In this document: piece by piece, positions 35,963 to 45,096 of the stretch
Numbering within the stretch: the stretch's first letter is position 1
How the letters are laid out: every line of letters starts with the position of its first letter
Assembly (NCBI RefSeq): GCF_000468755.1
Contig: NZ_AWEZ01000067.1
Coordinates: 50,032 to 114,031 of the forward strand
Direction: 5' to 3'
DNA from: Olsenella profusa F0195
GTDB taxonomy: Bacteria > Actinomycetota > Coriobacteriia > Coriobacteriales > Atopobiaceae
DNA: 64,000 nucleotides
Translations under genes and position numbers: made by a program
The notes under the pieces: generated by a model
What the model saw: only the letters and a program-made list of their open reading frames with translations
What the model was told of the DNA's origin: nothing
The model's database searches: none

Positions 35963-37101
35963 GAGTGACGTCCCCCCTCTGTTGGCCCTAAGGTCACGGG
36001 CCGTCTTGAAGCCGCGGGTGCCAGGCCCACGTCAAGGTCGGCCCCGTACAGGTAGAAGGCCGAGCAGGCGCCCTCGCTCGAGACCATGCAGGCGCCCACG
36101 GGATGTTCGGGCGTGCAGGCCGTGCCGAAGGCCGGGCATGCTCGTGGCGTGCATGCGCCCTGCAGCACCGCGCCGCAACGACAGGCGGGGTTCTCCCGAC
36201 CATCGATGCGGGGCAGGTCGTACCTCGCGCGTGCGTCATAGCCCGCATAGGGCTCGCGCAGGCGCAGGCCCGAGCCCGCGATCGTGCCGATGCCGCGCCA
36301 CGTGGCGTCGCACGGCTCCATCATGCGCGCCACGAGGCGCCGTGCCGCCGGGGCCCCCTCGGGCCGCACGACGCGGGGGTAGCAGTTGACGAAGAAGGGC
36401 GCGCCCTGGGCGAACTTGGTCACGCCCACCGCCAGGGCCGTCACGAGCTCCGTGGCCGTGAAGCCGGCGAGCACGCCGCTCACGCCCTCCGCCACGAGGT
36501 CCTCGCAGACCTTGGTGCCCGTGATGGCATGCACGTGACCGGGATAGAGGAACAGGTCGGTCGAGCCCCTCATGGCCTCGTAGGCCCCGGGCATGGTCCT
36601 GTTGGCCGTGAGCAGCGAGAAGTTGGTGAGCCCGTCGTCCGTCGCCGCGCGCACCGCAAGGCAGCTCGATGGCGCAGTGGTCTCGAAGCCCACCGAGAGG
36701 AACACGACCTGCTCGTCCGGATGGGCGGCCGCATAGGCCTCGGCGTCCTGGGGCGAGTAGACCACCCGCACCGTGGCGCCCTGCGCACGCGCCCCCGCCA
36801 GGGACAGCTCGGTCCCCGGCACGCGCACCAGGTCGCCGAAGGTACAGATGGTACAGCCGCGGTCGAGCGCAAGCATGAGGGCCTCGTCGACAAAGCCGAC
36901 CGGCGTCACGCAGACCGGACAGCCCGGCCCACTGACGAGCTCGACCTGCGGTGGCAGGATGTGGCGGATGCCCTGGCGGAACAGCTCGTGCGTGTGGGTG
37001 CCGCAGACCTCCATGATGCGTACGTGGGGCCCATCGTAGCCCTCGAGCGCCTCGCGCGCCGACCGGCGCGCGCCGCATGCCGTGGCATGTCCGCCCATCA
37101 C
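35959..37101 (-). CDS. hypD: hydrogenase maturation protein HypD
   Basis: 380 aa. MEVCGTHTHELFR (C33) and GPGCPVCVTP (C61, C64) are the catalytic and thiol-redox motifs. SVGFETTAPSS and FLYPGHVHAI follow. The C-terminal [4Fe-4S] region has the cysteine-rich ACRCGAVLQGACTPRACP and then VGACMVSSEGACSAFYLYG. HypD with HypC holds the iron on which the Fe(CN)2CO group is built. Overlaps hypC by 4 bases. All canonical cysteines appear to be present. Confidence 0.96.
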   Translation of the reverse strand: MMGGHATACGARRSAREALEGYDGPHVRIMEVCGTHTHELFRQGIRHILPPQVELVSGPGCPVCVTPVGFVDEALMLALDRGCTICTFGDLVRVPGTELSLAGARAQGATVRVVYSPQDAEAYAAAHPDEQVVFLSVGFETTAPSSCLAVRAATDDGLTNFSLLTANRTMPGAYEAMRGSTDLFLYPGHVHAITGTKVCEDLVAEGVSGVLAGFTATELVTALAVGVTKFAQGAPFFVNCYPRVVRPEGAPAARRLVARMMEPCDATWRGIGTIAGSGLRLREPYAGYDARARYDLPRIDGRENPACRCGAVLQGACTPRACPAFGTACTPEHPVGACMVSSEGACSAFYLYGADLDVGLAPAASRRPVTLGPTEGGRHS

Positions 37102-37310
37102 AGGTACTCCTCGACGAGGCCGTCCGCCTCGGACGCGTCATCATCCGAGATGCGGGCGATCGCGGCGCCCGCATGCACCATCACGTACTCACCCGGCTCG
37201 AGATCGTCCAGCAGCTGGGCCGAGACCTCGCGCCGCGCCCCCGTGGCCTCCACGAGCGCCGCCCCCTCGTCGCTCACCGCGATCACCCGCGCGGCTACCC
37301 CTACGCACAT
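37098..37310 (-). CDS. hypC: hydrogenase maturation chaperone HypC
   Basis: 70 aa. It begins MCVGVAARV, with the essential Cys2 exposed after removal of Met, and continues with a small OB-like fold through PGEYVMVHAGAAIARISDDDA. HypC forms a complex with HypD and delivers the Fe(CN)2CO group to the hydrogenase large subunit. Length is slightly below the usual 75-90 aa. It overlaps hypF by 10 bases and hypD by 4. Because no [NiFe] large subunit is present nearby, its client here is uncertain. Confidence 0.94.
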   Translation of the reverse strand: MCVGVAARVIAVSDEGAALVEATGARREVSAQLLDDLEPGEYVMVHAGAAIARISDDDASEADGLVEEYL

Positions 37311-39856
37311 GTCGTCTCTCCCTTCCTGCTCGGGGGCGCTGCGCCCCCGGGGTCGATGCCCGTCAGGGCGACGCCGTCCACGTCACCGTCCGCCACGGCC
37401 TGGGCGGCAACGACCGCCTGGCCCAGGGCGAGGCCTCCGTCATTGGGCGGAATGAGGCCGTGCGTGAGCACGGAGAGGCCCGCCCCCATGAGTGCGCGCT
37501 TCGTGAGGCCCAGCAGGAGACGGTTCTGGTAGCAGCCGCCCGTCAGCGCCACTGCGGTGACGCCCGCCTCCCGTGCGATCGCCCGGCAGGCGGTGGCCAC
37601 CATGTGCGCGAGCGCGGCATGGAAGCCGTAGGCAAGGCCCTCCACGGGCCTCCCGGCAAGGCGTCCCCCGACAAGCCACCGCACGAGCCCCTCGGTCCCG
37701 AGCACGAGGGAGGGGGCCGCTCCCGCGTGTGGTGGCATGGCCTCGACCAGACCGGTCTCCGCAAGGCCGGGGACGTCGGGCAGCGGCAGCGGGACCCCGT
37801 CCCCCGCAGCCTCCCCTGCCGCCAGGAAGGTCGCGCCCCGGCCCTCCGCCCACCGGCGTGCCGCGTACTCAAGCATGCAGGACGCCTCGCCCTCGTAGGT
37901 GGAGGAGCGACGGATGCCCAGGATGGCGCTGGCGGCATCGAAGAGCCGCCCCGCGCTCGTGGACGTGACGGCATTGATGCGCCGCTCGACCATCATGACC
38001 TGTGCGCGGGCGCTCCTCTCGTCACACAGGCCGAGGCGTGCCGCGAACTCGAGCGTGCGCCCCACGTCGTGCGTGAGCCCCTGCAGCATCGAGACGGCCA
38101 CGCGCCATCCCTCCAGCGGGGAGCGGTCGCCACCCACCTGCACGAAGGGACGGATGCTCGCCCTGCGCTCAAAGCCATGGTAGTCGGCGAGCATGATCTC
38201 GCCGCCCCAGATGGTGCCGTCGGTGCCCAGGCCCGTGCCATCGAACGCGACGCCCACTGCGGGGCCCGTCCAGTCGTTCTCGGCCAGGCAGGAGGCGATG
38301 TGCGCGAAGTGATGCTGCACGCGCACCACGGGGACGCCCGCGGCGGCGGCGAGACGTTCGGCGATCGCCGTGGCGTTGTAGCTGGGATGCAGGTCACAGG
38401 CGATGGCCTGGGGATGTGCCTCCAGGAGCGTCTCCATGCGGCGCACGGACTCCTCGAGCGCCCGCACGGTGCGCAGGTCGCTCAGGTCACCCACATGGGC
38501 GGAGGGGTAGAAGAGGTCTCCCCTGCCGATGCAGAAGGTGTTCTTGAGCTCGCCTCCCACGGCCAGCACGCAAACGTCCTCCACACCCCGCGCGAGGCGC
38601 TGCGAGAGCACCACGGGCAGCGGCGCATAGCCGCGCGAGCGACGGATCATGTAGGGCTCGCCCTCGAAGAGGTCCATGACCGAGTCGTCCGCACGCGTGC
38701 GGATCGGGCGGTCGTGCGACAGGATGAGGTCGGCAAGGCCCGCGAGCTCGTCCCGCGCATCCCCCTCGTCCCGGCAGATGGGTGCCCCCGAGACGTTACC
38801 GCTGGTCATGACCAGGCAGTCGGGCACCTGGACGTCGTCATCGTAGCGAAAGAGCAGGAGCTGTATCGGCGCATAGGGCAGCATGACGCCCACGCTGGGG
38901 TTGCCCGGGGCGACGCTCGGCGCGAGCAGCCCGCCCGCCCGACGTCGCAGCAGGACGATGGGCCGCTGGTGGCCGCGCAGCACCTCCTCCTGCGCCGCCG
39001 AGAGAGTGCATTCGCGGTGGACGACCCCCTCGCTGCCCATCATGACAGCAAGGGGCTTCCGCGGACGGCGCTTGCGCCGGCGCAGCAGGCTCACAGCCCT
39101 CTCATTGGTGGCGTCACAGCACAGGTGGAAGCCCCCGACGCCCTTGACGGCCACGATGCCGCCGGCGGCGAGCGCGCGCCGCGCCGCGCTGATGGCCGCG
39201 TGCCCGCGCTCGTCGCGCCCCAGCAGGTACTCCTCGGGACCACAGTCGTTGCAGCAGACCGGCTGCGCGTCGTAGCGACGCGACGAGGGGTCCAGGTACT
39301 CGCGCGCGCAGTCGGGGCACAGAGGGAACGCCGCCATGCTCGTCCGCTCACGATCATAGGGCAGCGCGTCCAGAATCGTGAGACGCGGCCCACAGCACGT
39401 GCAGTTGATGAAGGGATGCAGGTAGCGGCGGTTGGTGGGGTCAAAGAGCTCGCGCGCACAGTCGTCGCAGATGGCGATGTCGGGCGAGACGAAGATGGCG
39501 CCGCGCGCCCGCTCGCTCCCGACGATCGAGAAGGTGTCGTAGCGTCGGGCCGTACCGGCAGGGACGTCCCACTCGTCAACCTTGATGACATCGGCCCGCC
39601 GAGGTGGATGGCGCCGGACGAGGTCCGTGAAGCGCGCGACCCGCTCGGGGCTGCCCTGCGCGATGATCTCGACGTAGGGGCCCTTGTTGCAGACCGTGCC
39701 ACACACCCCCGCCCCGACCGCGTGCCGTGCGACCGTGGGACGAAACCCCACGCCCTGCACGATGCCGAAGCAGCGCACGAGGCGCGTCACGAGCGCCTCG
39801 TGCGCTGAGGTGCCCGTCTCATGGGGCGTCGCGGCATGTGTCGTCATCGCAGCCAT
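37301..39856 (-). CDS. hypF: carbamoyltransferase HypF
   Basis: 851 aa with all four HypF modules: acylphosphatase (FGIVQGVGFRP at 30-40), two zinc fingers (C130, C133, C152, C155; C180, C183, C202, C205), a YrdC-like domain (about 215-410, with PLAVMMGS and MTSGNVSG) and a Kae1-like domain (about 430-830, with HHFAHIASCLAE and FDGTGLGTDGTIWGGE). It uses carbamoyl phosphate and ATP to carbamoylate the C-terminal Cys of HypE, the source of cyanide ligands. GAGGAC precedes the ATG. It starts 8 bases after the 822-aa fusion, so it belongs to the same transcript. Confidence 0.96.
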   Translation of the reverse strand: MAAMTTHAATPHETGTSAHEALVTRLVRCFGIVQGVGFRPTVARHAVGAGVCGTVCNKGPYVEIIAQGSPERVARFTDLVRRHPPRRADVIKVDEWDVPAGTARRYDTFSIVGSERARGAIFVSPDIAICDDCARELFDPTNRRYLHPFINCTCCGPRLTILDALPYDRERTSMAAFPLCPDCAREYLDPSSRRYDAQPVCCNDCGPEEYLLGRDERGHAAISAARRALAAGGIVAVKGVGGFHLCCDATNERAVSLLRRRKRRPRKPLAVMMGSEGVVHRECTLSAAQEEVLRGHQRPIVLLRRRAGGLLAPSVAPGNPSVGVMLPYAPIQLLLFRYDDDVQVPDCLVMTSGNVSGAPICRDEGDARDELAGLADLILSHDRPIRTRADDSVMDLFEGEPYMIRRSRGYAPLPVVLSQRLARGVEDVCVLAVGGELKNTFCIGRGDLFYPSAHVGDLSDLRTVRALEESVRRMETLLEAHPQAIACDLHPSYNATAIAERLAAAAGVPVVRVQHHFAHIASCLAENDWTGPAVGVAFDGTGLGTDGTIWGGEIMLADYHGFERRASIRPFVQVGGDRSPLEGWRVAVSMLQGLTHDVGRTLEFAARLGLCDERSARAQVMMVERRINAVTSTSAGRLFDAASAILGIRRSSTYEGEASCMLEYAARRWAEGRGATFLAAGEAAGDGVPLPLPDVPGLAETGLVEAMPPHAGAAPSLVLGTEGLVRWLVGGRLAGRPVEGLAYGFHAALAHMVATACRAIAREAGVTAVALTGGCYQNRLLLGLTKRALMGAGLSVLTHGLIPPNDGGLALGQAVVAAQAVADGDVDGVALTGIDPGGAAPPSRKGETTCA

Positions 39857-39864
39857 GTCGTCCT

Positions 39865-42333
39865 CTACGTCCGCACGAGATGCCCCGAGAGCGCATAGTG
39901 CGTCTCGTCAAAGAAGTCACCCGCGAAGTCGCCCACCAGCTTGCGCAGCGTGACGTCGGCGAGGATGGCGGTGGGGCGGGCCGCACGGACCGCCGCCGCG
40001 ACGTCACCCTCCTCGCGCAGATGCAGGTCGCCATCGCGGCGGGCCTCATCCGGCTGCATGAAGAAGCTCGCCACGATGACGTCCGAGGCGCCGCGAGCGA
40101 GCAGCCGCGTTCGGATGGCATGGGCCGCCACCTGCTGGTGGACCACCAGCACGCGATGGCCCGCCCACGCGATGCGGGGGATGAGGGCATCCGCCAGCGG
40201 ATAGTCGACATCATAGGGCGTGCCGAAGCGGCGCTGGAGCCATTGGGCCGCCTTGAGCCCCGCGGGTGACACGACGATGTTGCGCTCGGCCGCACCGGCC
40301 GTGCGCAGCTCGTCGAGGGTGGCGCCCATGCCAAAGACGGTGACGCGCCGCCAGCCATCAAGACGCAGCCGCCGCTCGAGGGCCGCGGCGCCATCGGGAT
40401 CAGAGACGTCGAGCGGCGTGGCGCCCCAGACGCCGATGCGACCCTCCTCCGTCACGGGTCGCTCGGGGGCTCCTTCGACAAACCTGGTGAGGAGCACCAG
40501 GTAGGCAGCCTCTGCACCTCGGTCATAGAGGTCCATGCCATTGGTCTTGAGGGCGATGGTCGGAAGGCCGCAGCGCCGTTCGGCCAGGTGACAGAGCGCG
40601 GTGAGGTCCGTGCCTATCACCGCCGGTACCGGCGTGCCCACGAGCGCAACGAAGCGGCCACCCAGCTGCCGGTGCGCCAGCTCGAGCTTCTGCACCAACA
40701 GGTCATCGCGACCAAGGATGGCATCCATGTCCCGCAGGCCCGCGCTGAAGATGGCGTCCCTCTGGGCAAACCAACGCGGCTCGTCAAAGCCGCAGATGTT
40801 GCCCACACAGCCGCCCGCATCCACCACCACCGTGATGCCGCCCATGCCATAGAGCACGGAGGCCGCCCCAGACTGGTCCGGTGCGAAGGGGGTGAGCATC
40901 CGGCGCAGGCCGCGCACGCAGTGCCGCGCGTCGAGGGGCCGCAGCGCAGGGGCGGCATCGGGGGCGGGAACGCGACGACAGGCGGCCCGTCCGCGCCGCT
41001 CCCCGGCAAGCGAGATGGCCCCATGCACGCCACGGCCCTCGTCCCCATGGGAGAGCAGGTGATCCAGCGCGCCAAAGAGGCCGCTCACCGCCGTGTAGCC
41101 AAAAGGCTGCTCGTCGCCGTCCCATGCGAGGTTTGGGCAGGCGGGGTGGTAGTAGCCAGCATCGCGGCCGATGGTGAGCGTGACGCCGGTGCCTGCAGGG
41201 TCATAGCCGATCATCGTGGGCTCGAGGTTGGAGTACACGCGCGTCTGGGGCGAGAGGTCCGCAAGATGGCGCAGGTAGACGTACTGCCCTGGCGTGACGG
41301 TGCCAAAGACCTCGCGCACGGAGCAGCCCTGGCGCACCAGGGCCAGCGCCAGCTCGAACGGGTTGGCGTTGGAGCCCTCGCCCACCGCGAAGACCTCGCG
41401 CGGATGACGCTCGCGGAAGGAGCGCAGGGCACCGCGCGCCCGCGCCTGCCAAGGCCCCTGGTCAAAGCTCACGCCCAGCGCCGTGGCCAGCGCGTCGTAC
41501 TGGGCATGGATGCGATCCTCCTCGTAGAGGCGTGTGAGCTCGATCCAGGGGATCCCCAGGCGGCGCTCGAGGTCCTGCGCGGCAGGGGCGGCCTCTGGAT
41601 CGAGCACGAGGTTGAAGTTGGCCTCGGCCATGCCCTGGAAGCCGGCGAAGTCCGCTGCCGTCGAGACCTCGCGCACGTGGCGCAGGCCAGCCTGGGCGAG
41701 CAGCGCCTTGAGGTCGGACCCCTCCTCGATGGGCGCGAAGTGTCCCAGCAGGTTGCAGGCGCGCGCGTCCCTCTCGGCGGGCTCCAGCAGGGAGTAGAGC
41801 GACTGGCGCACGCTGACCATGGGCGGCCTTGTGCCCTCGCGCGTGAGGGCGTACATATAGCAGGGACGCACGGGAACGCCCGCCTCGTCCTGCGCCGCAT
41901 GGCACACGCGCTCCATGTCGGTGCCGAGCAGGGCGTCCACGCAGGTGACGCAGACCATCACGACCGAGGGCACCGTGGGCAGGCTCTCGCACAGCGCCCG
42001 TACCGCCTGGGGGATGCGCCTGAGGTGACGGGACGTGATGAGGTCGGTCTCACTCATCTCGAGATAGAAGAAGCGGTTCTCATAGCCCGGTAGCTCGGAG
42101 ACGGAACTGGTGTTGCGGCCGCAGCACCCCGGCGACACGACGAGCATGACCGAGCCGGGAATGGCGAGGCCCGCGCGCTTGACGCCAAAGCCCTCCGCCC
42201 CCGGAGAGTTGAAGGCCAGGGCGGCCGGCGAGCTGTAGATGAGGTGCCTGCCGGAGACGAAGTCGTCGGGGATGTCGTCGCGCCCGCGCGCCCAGAGCTC
42301 GGAGACGGTGTAGGAGACGGGGGTGACGCTCAT
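39865..42333 (-). CDS. fused nitrogenase component 1-like protein (D/E-like plus K/N-like halves)
   Basis: 822 aa. The N-terminal half (about 1-430) carries SPGCCGRN (C70, C71), [13 protein letters not shown] (C128, C131), C144, C158 and [16 protein letters not shown] (C399). The C-terminal half (about 475-822) carries [13 protein letters not shown] (C509, C514), [18 protein letters not shown] and [15 protein letters not shown]. Each half is a separate component-1 unit, and they correspond to the standalone 466-aa and 419-aa proteins in the same order. The fusion would form an internal heterodimer. With the NifH-like protein encoded just upstream it could be a reductase or a cofactor scaffold. 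It overlaps that gene by 4 bases. Confidence 0.85.
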   Translation of the reverse strand: MSVTPVSYTVSELWARGRDDIPDDFVSGRHLIYSSPAALAFNSPGAEGFGVKRAGLAIPGSVMLVVSPGCCGRNTSSVSELPGYENRFFYLEMSETDLITSRHLRRIPQAVRALCESLPTVPSVVMVCVTCVDALLGTDMERVCHAAQDEAGVPVRPCYMYALTREGTRPPMVSVRQSLYSLLEPAERDARACNLLGHFAPIEEGSDLKALLAQAGLRHVREVSTAADFAGFQGMAEANFNLVLDPEAAPAAQDLERRLGIPWIELTRLYEEDRIHAQYDALATALGVSFDQGPWQARARGALRSFRERHPREVFAVGEGSNANPFELALALVRQGCSVREVFGTVTPGQYVYLRHLADLSPQTRVYSNLEPTMIGYDPAGTGVTLTIGRDAGYYHPACPNLAWDGDEQPFGYTAVSGLFGALDHLLSHGDEGRGVHGAISLAGERRGRAACRRVPAPDAAPALRPLDARHCVRGLRRMLTPFAPDQSGAASVLYGMGGITVVVDAGGCVGNICGFDEPRWFAQRDAIFSAGLRDMDAILGRDDLLVQKLELAHRQLGGRFVALVGTPVPAVIGTDLTALCHLAERRCGLPTIALKTNGMDLYDRGAEAAYLVLLTRFVEGAPERPVTEEGRIGVWGATPLDVSDPDGAAALERRLRLDGWRRVTVFGMGATLDELRTAGAAERNIVVSPAGLKAAQWLQRRFGTPYDVDYPLADALIPRIAWAGHRVLVVHQQVAAHAIRTRLLARGASDVIVASFFMQPDEARRDGDLHLREEGDVAAAVRAARPTAILADVTLRKLVGDFAGDFFDETHYALSGHLVRT

Positions 42334-43091
42334 GGCGTGCCCTCCCCTGCGAGGAGGCGTTGGGCAAGGTCGAGGAAGGTGCGGGAGATGGGCAGCGCGG
42401 GGTTGCCTTCGATGACCGTCCTGCCCTCGTCCTCACAGCGGTTGATGTCGTCCGATCGTGGGATGTCGCCCACGATCGCCAGGCCATGGGCATCCGCGAA
42501 GGCCTTGACCTTCCCGTACTCGTCCGGCACGTTGCGGCGGTTGAGGATGAGGCCCGCCACCCGCGCATAGCCGCGGTCCTCGAAGTTGCGCACGGCCGCG
42601 TTGATGTTGCCCGCCGCGTACAGCGCCATCCTCTCGCCACTGGTGACGATGAGGACCTTCTCGGCATAGCCCTCGCGGATGGGCGCGGCAAAGCCGCCGC
42701 ACACCACGTCGCCCAGCACGTCGTAGAGTACGACGTCAGGCTCACAGGTCTCAAGGAGGCGCAGCTCCTCGAGCAGGTTGAACGTGGCGATGATGCCACG
42801 GCCGGCACACCCCAGCCCCGGCGTGGGGCCACCCGTCTCGATGCAGAGGACGTCCCCAAAGCCCCGGCTCGAGACGTCCTCGATGGACGTGGGCTCCTCG
42901 TCCTCGTCGCGCAGATGGTCCATCACCGGGCGCAGGGGTTGGCCGCCCAGGAGGTTGATGGTGGAGTCGGCCTTGGGGTCGCAGCCGATCTGCACGACAC
43001 GCCTGCCCAGGGTCGAAAGCGCGGCCGCCAGGTTGCTCGTTATCGTGGACTTGCCGATGCCGCCCTTGCCGTAGATGGCGACCTTTAGCAT
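42330..43091 (-). CDS. NifH/BchL-like ATP-dependent Fe protein
   Basis: 253 aa, a little shorter than NifH. The P-loop is GKGGIGKST (8-16), GCDPKADST follows, and the two cluster cysteines are C95 in [14 protein letters not shown] and C131 in [17 protein letters not shown]98 matches the arginine ADP-ribosylated in NifH. The protein is a homodimeric ATPase with a bridging [4Fe-4S] cluster that gives electrons to a component-1 partner, here most likely the fusion and/or the standalone pair. It is the first gene of the operon, about 110 bases after a good promoter. The family split among nitrogenase, BchL, CfbC and other groups cannot be decided by eye. Confidence 0.92.
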   Translation of the reverse strand: MLKVAIYGKGGIGKSTITSNLAAALSTLGRRVVQIGCDPKADSTINLLGGQPLRPVMDHLRDEDEEPTSIEDVSSRGFGDVLCIETGGPTPGLGCAGRGIIATFNLLEELRLLETCEPDVVLYDVLGDVVCGGFAAPIREGYAEKVLIVTSGERMALYAAGNINAAVRNFEDRGYARVAGLILNRRNVPDEYGKVKAFADAHGLAIVGDIPRSDDINRCEDEGRTVIEGNPALPISRTFLDLAQRLLAGEGTP

Positions 43092-43202
43092 GACCCGTCA
43101 CGCGCCAGGCGCGATGGACGCAGCCTCTCTTCCATAGCCGTCCCCTCCGGTCAGCCACCAGATCCCCATCCGGTGCCCTTCCACTCAGGTCTCGTCTCGA
43201 AT

Positions 43203-43252
43203 GCCCATCATTATGCGCCGCCAATGTGGCTGACTCAAGGCGGGCTCCCGCC
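43203..43252 (-). promoter_or_regulatory. promoter and possible operator of the nitrogenase-like/hyp/hyd operon
   Basis: On the minus strand TTGAGT (43233-43238) is followed after exactly 17 bases by CATAAT (43210-43215), a good sigma-70-type promoter that would start RNA near 43203, about 110 bases before the NifH-like ATG. An inverted repeat, GGCGGG-CT-CCCGCC (43239-43252), directly abuts the -35 box on its upstream side and may be an operator or activator site. Confidence 0.6.
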
Positions 43253-43358
43253 AACGGCACCAATGCCCTGCGGGACGCGGACGCCTGCAGCGCTGTGTCG
43301 TTCAGGCTACGATGGACAGAGCGCAACGACCCACGGAACCGCGCCGGAAAGGTGCCAC

Positions 43359-44087
43359 ATGCCCCCACAAGCTGACACGCCCCTCATCCTCATCGCAGAG
43401 GACGATGCCGACATCAGCACCATCATGACCCGCTACCTGGACAACCATGGCCTCTCCTGCATGCAGGCGTTCTCGGGTACCGAGGCCGTCATGGACCTCG
43501 ACCGCAGCGCGTTCGACCTCCTCATCTGTGACCTCATGCTGCCCGGCATGACGGGCGAGCAGGTCATCGCCAACGCGCGCGAGCACATCCCCGACATTCC
43601 CGTCATCGTGGTCTCCGCACGCGCGACCGTGGAGGACCGCGTGGGGCTCCTGCGCCTGGGCGCCGATGACTACCTGGTGAAGCCCTTCGACCTCGAGGAG
43701 CTCGAGCTGAGGGTGCGGGCGCTGCTCAGACGCAGCCGGAGGCAGGGATCCGCGGGGGGCCGGCCTCAGGAGGGCGACGGCGATGTCCTCCGCGTTGGCG
43801 CATGGGCGCTTGACGTCGCCTCGCGCGTGCTGACGGCGGCAGACCAGCACATCGAGCTCACCAGGACCGAGTTCGGCATCTGCGAGCTGCTCGCACGCCA
43901 TCCGCGACGCGCCTACTCCAAGCGCGAGATCTTCGAGCGCGTGTGGCACGAGGACTTCGCCCCCGACGACAACGCGGTGACGGTGCACGTCTCCAACCTC
44001 CGCAAGAAGCTGCGTCCCACCGGGACCGACGGCTACATCAAGACCGTATGGGGCATCGGCTTCAAGCTCGACGCACCCACTCTTTAG
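43359..44087 (+). CDS. OmpR-family response regulator
   Basis: 242 aa from the ATG at 43359 (GGAAAGG upstream). The receiver domain has LIAEDDADI (acidic pair), LLICDLMLPGMTG (phospho-acceptor Asp), VVSARATVEDRV and DYLVKPFD (Lys). A winged-helix DNA-binding domain follows, with LTRTEFGICELLARHPRRAY and DNAVTVHVSNLRKKL. It probably controls the ABC transporter genes that follow, with the kinase encoded at 46044. It is divergent from the nitrogenase-like operon and could also act there; no evidence distinguishes. Confidence 0.93.
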   Translation: MPPQADTPLILIAEDDADISTIMTRYLDNHGLSCMQAFSGTEAVMDLDRSAFDLLICDLMLPGMTGEQVIANAREHIPDIPVIVVSARATVEDRVGLLRLGADDYLVKPFDLEELELRVRALLRRSRRQGSAGGRPQEGDGDVLRVGAWALDVASRVLTAADQHIELTRTEFGICELLARHPRRAYSKREIFERVWHEDFAPDDNAVTVHVSNLRKKLRPTGTDGYIKTVWGIGFKLDAPTL

Positions 44088-44175
44088 GCTTTCCTTAGAC
44101 CTGCTTTGTGGTTTGCCAAGCCTTGGGGCATATCGTAGGCGGCGTAGGCTGGACACGACGACAGGGGAGGAAGGC

Positions 44176-45096
44176 ATGGACGCACTCGAGACGCGCGCGC
44201 TCACCAAGCTGTATGGCTCCACGAGGGCCGTGGATGCGCTCGACATGCACGTACCGCGAGGCAGCATCTACGGCTTTGTGGGCAAGAACGGCTCCGGCAA
44301 GTCGACGACCATGAAGCTGGCATCGGGACTCGTGACGCCCACGTCGGGAGAGGTGCTGCTCTTTGGCAGGCGCCGGACGCCCGACATACCCATCGGCACG
44401 CTCATCGAGATGCCGGGGATCATCGGTGGCCTCTCGGCCCTGGACAACCTCATGACGAAGGCCACGGCACTCGGCATCGTGCGCGCCAAGGCGCAGTGCC
44501 AGGGCCTGCTCGCCCTCGTGGGGCTTACCGAGGTGGCCAAGCGACACGTGAAGGGGTTCTCGCTGGGCATGAAGCAGCGACTCGGCATCGCCCTGGCCCT
44601 CATCGGCGCGCCCGACCTCCTGCTTCTCGATGAGCCCCTCAATGGCCTCGACCCCGAGGCGGCACGCTCGACGCGCGAGATGCTGCGAGGGCTCGCGGCC
44701 AACCACAGCATGACGATCGTCATCAGCTCGCACGTCATCGACCAGCTCAATCGCGTTGTCGACCGCTTCGGCGTCATCAGCCGGGGCCGCATCGTGAGCG
44801 AGTTCACCGATGCGGAGATGCGCGCAGCCTGCGGAGATTCCATTCACCTCCGCACGACCAACCCCCCGAGGACCGTGGCCGTACTCGAACGGGAGCTCCC
44901 CAACGTGCACCTCTCGCTTGGGGGCACCGATGCGATCTCGCTCACGGCCACGTCATCCGGTGGGCTGCCTACCACCGAGGAGGTGGCGCGCATCCTGCAC
45001 GCCAACGGTCTCATCCCCCTTGAGATAGGCATGCACAGCCGCGACATAGAGGACTACTTCGTCGAGCTCATGGAGAAGGGAGAGACTCATGTTTAG
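44176..45096 (+). CDS. ABC transporter ATP-binding protein (antibiotic/lantibiotic-type)
   Basis: 306 aa from the ATG at 44176, after GGGAGGAAGG. Walker A is GKNGSGKSTT, the signature is FSLGMKQRLGIALAL, Walker B is LLLLDEPLNGLDP, and a switch histidine follows in VISSHVIDQL. The group with a C-terminal region of about 90 residues after the ATPase core resembles BcrA/LanF-type exporters. With the membrane protein encoded next it would move a peptide or drug. The arrangement regulator-ATPase-permease-kinase is typical of bacteriocin or antimicrobial resistance modules. Confidence 0.9.
   Translation: MDALETRALTKLYGSTRAVDALDMHVPRGSIYGFVGKNGSGKSTTMKLASGLVTPTSGEVLLFGRRRTPDIPIGTLIEMPGIIGGLSALDNLMTKATALGIVRAKAQCQGLLALVGLTEVAKRHVKGFSLGMKQRLGIALALIGAPDLLLLDEPLNGLDPEAARSTREMLRGLAANHSMTIVISSHVIDQLNRVVDRFGVISRGRIVSEFTDAEMRAACGDSIHLRTTNPPRTVAVLERELPNVHLSLGGTDAISLTATSSGGLPTTEEVARILHANGLIPLEIGMHSRDIEDYFVELMEKGETHV

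Noticed and set aside
37082..39808. A 908-codon plus-strand frame antisense to hypF
   Set aside because: Same reason: shadow of a recognised gene.
34958..39856. An ordinary [NiFe] hydrogenase operon
   Set aside because: No large or small subunit, no hypA/hypB and no endopeptidase gene are within the window.
42330..43091. A nitrogen fixation gene set
   Set aside because: NifB, NifV, NifS-type genes and a recognisable FeMo-co ligand environment are absent, and the component-1 proteins are far from NifD/NifK; nitrogen fixation is not supported.
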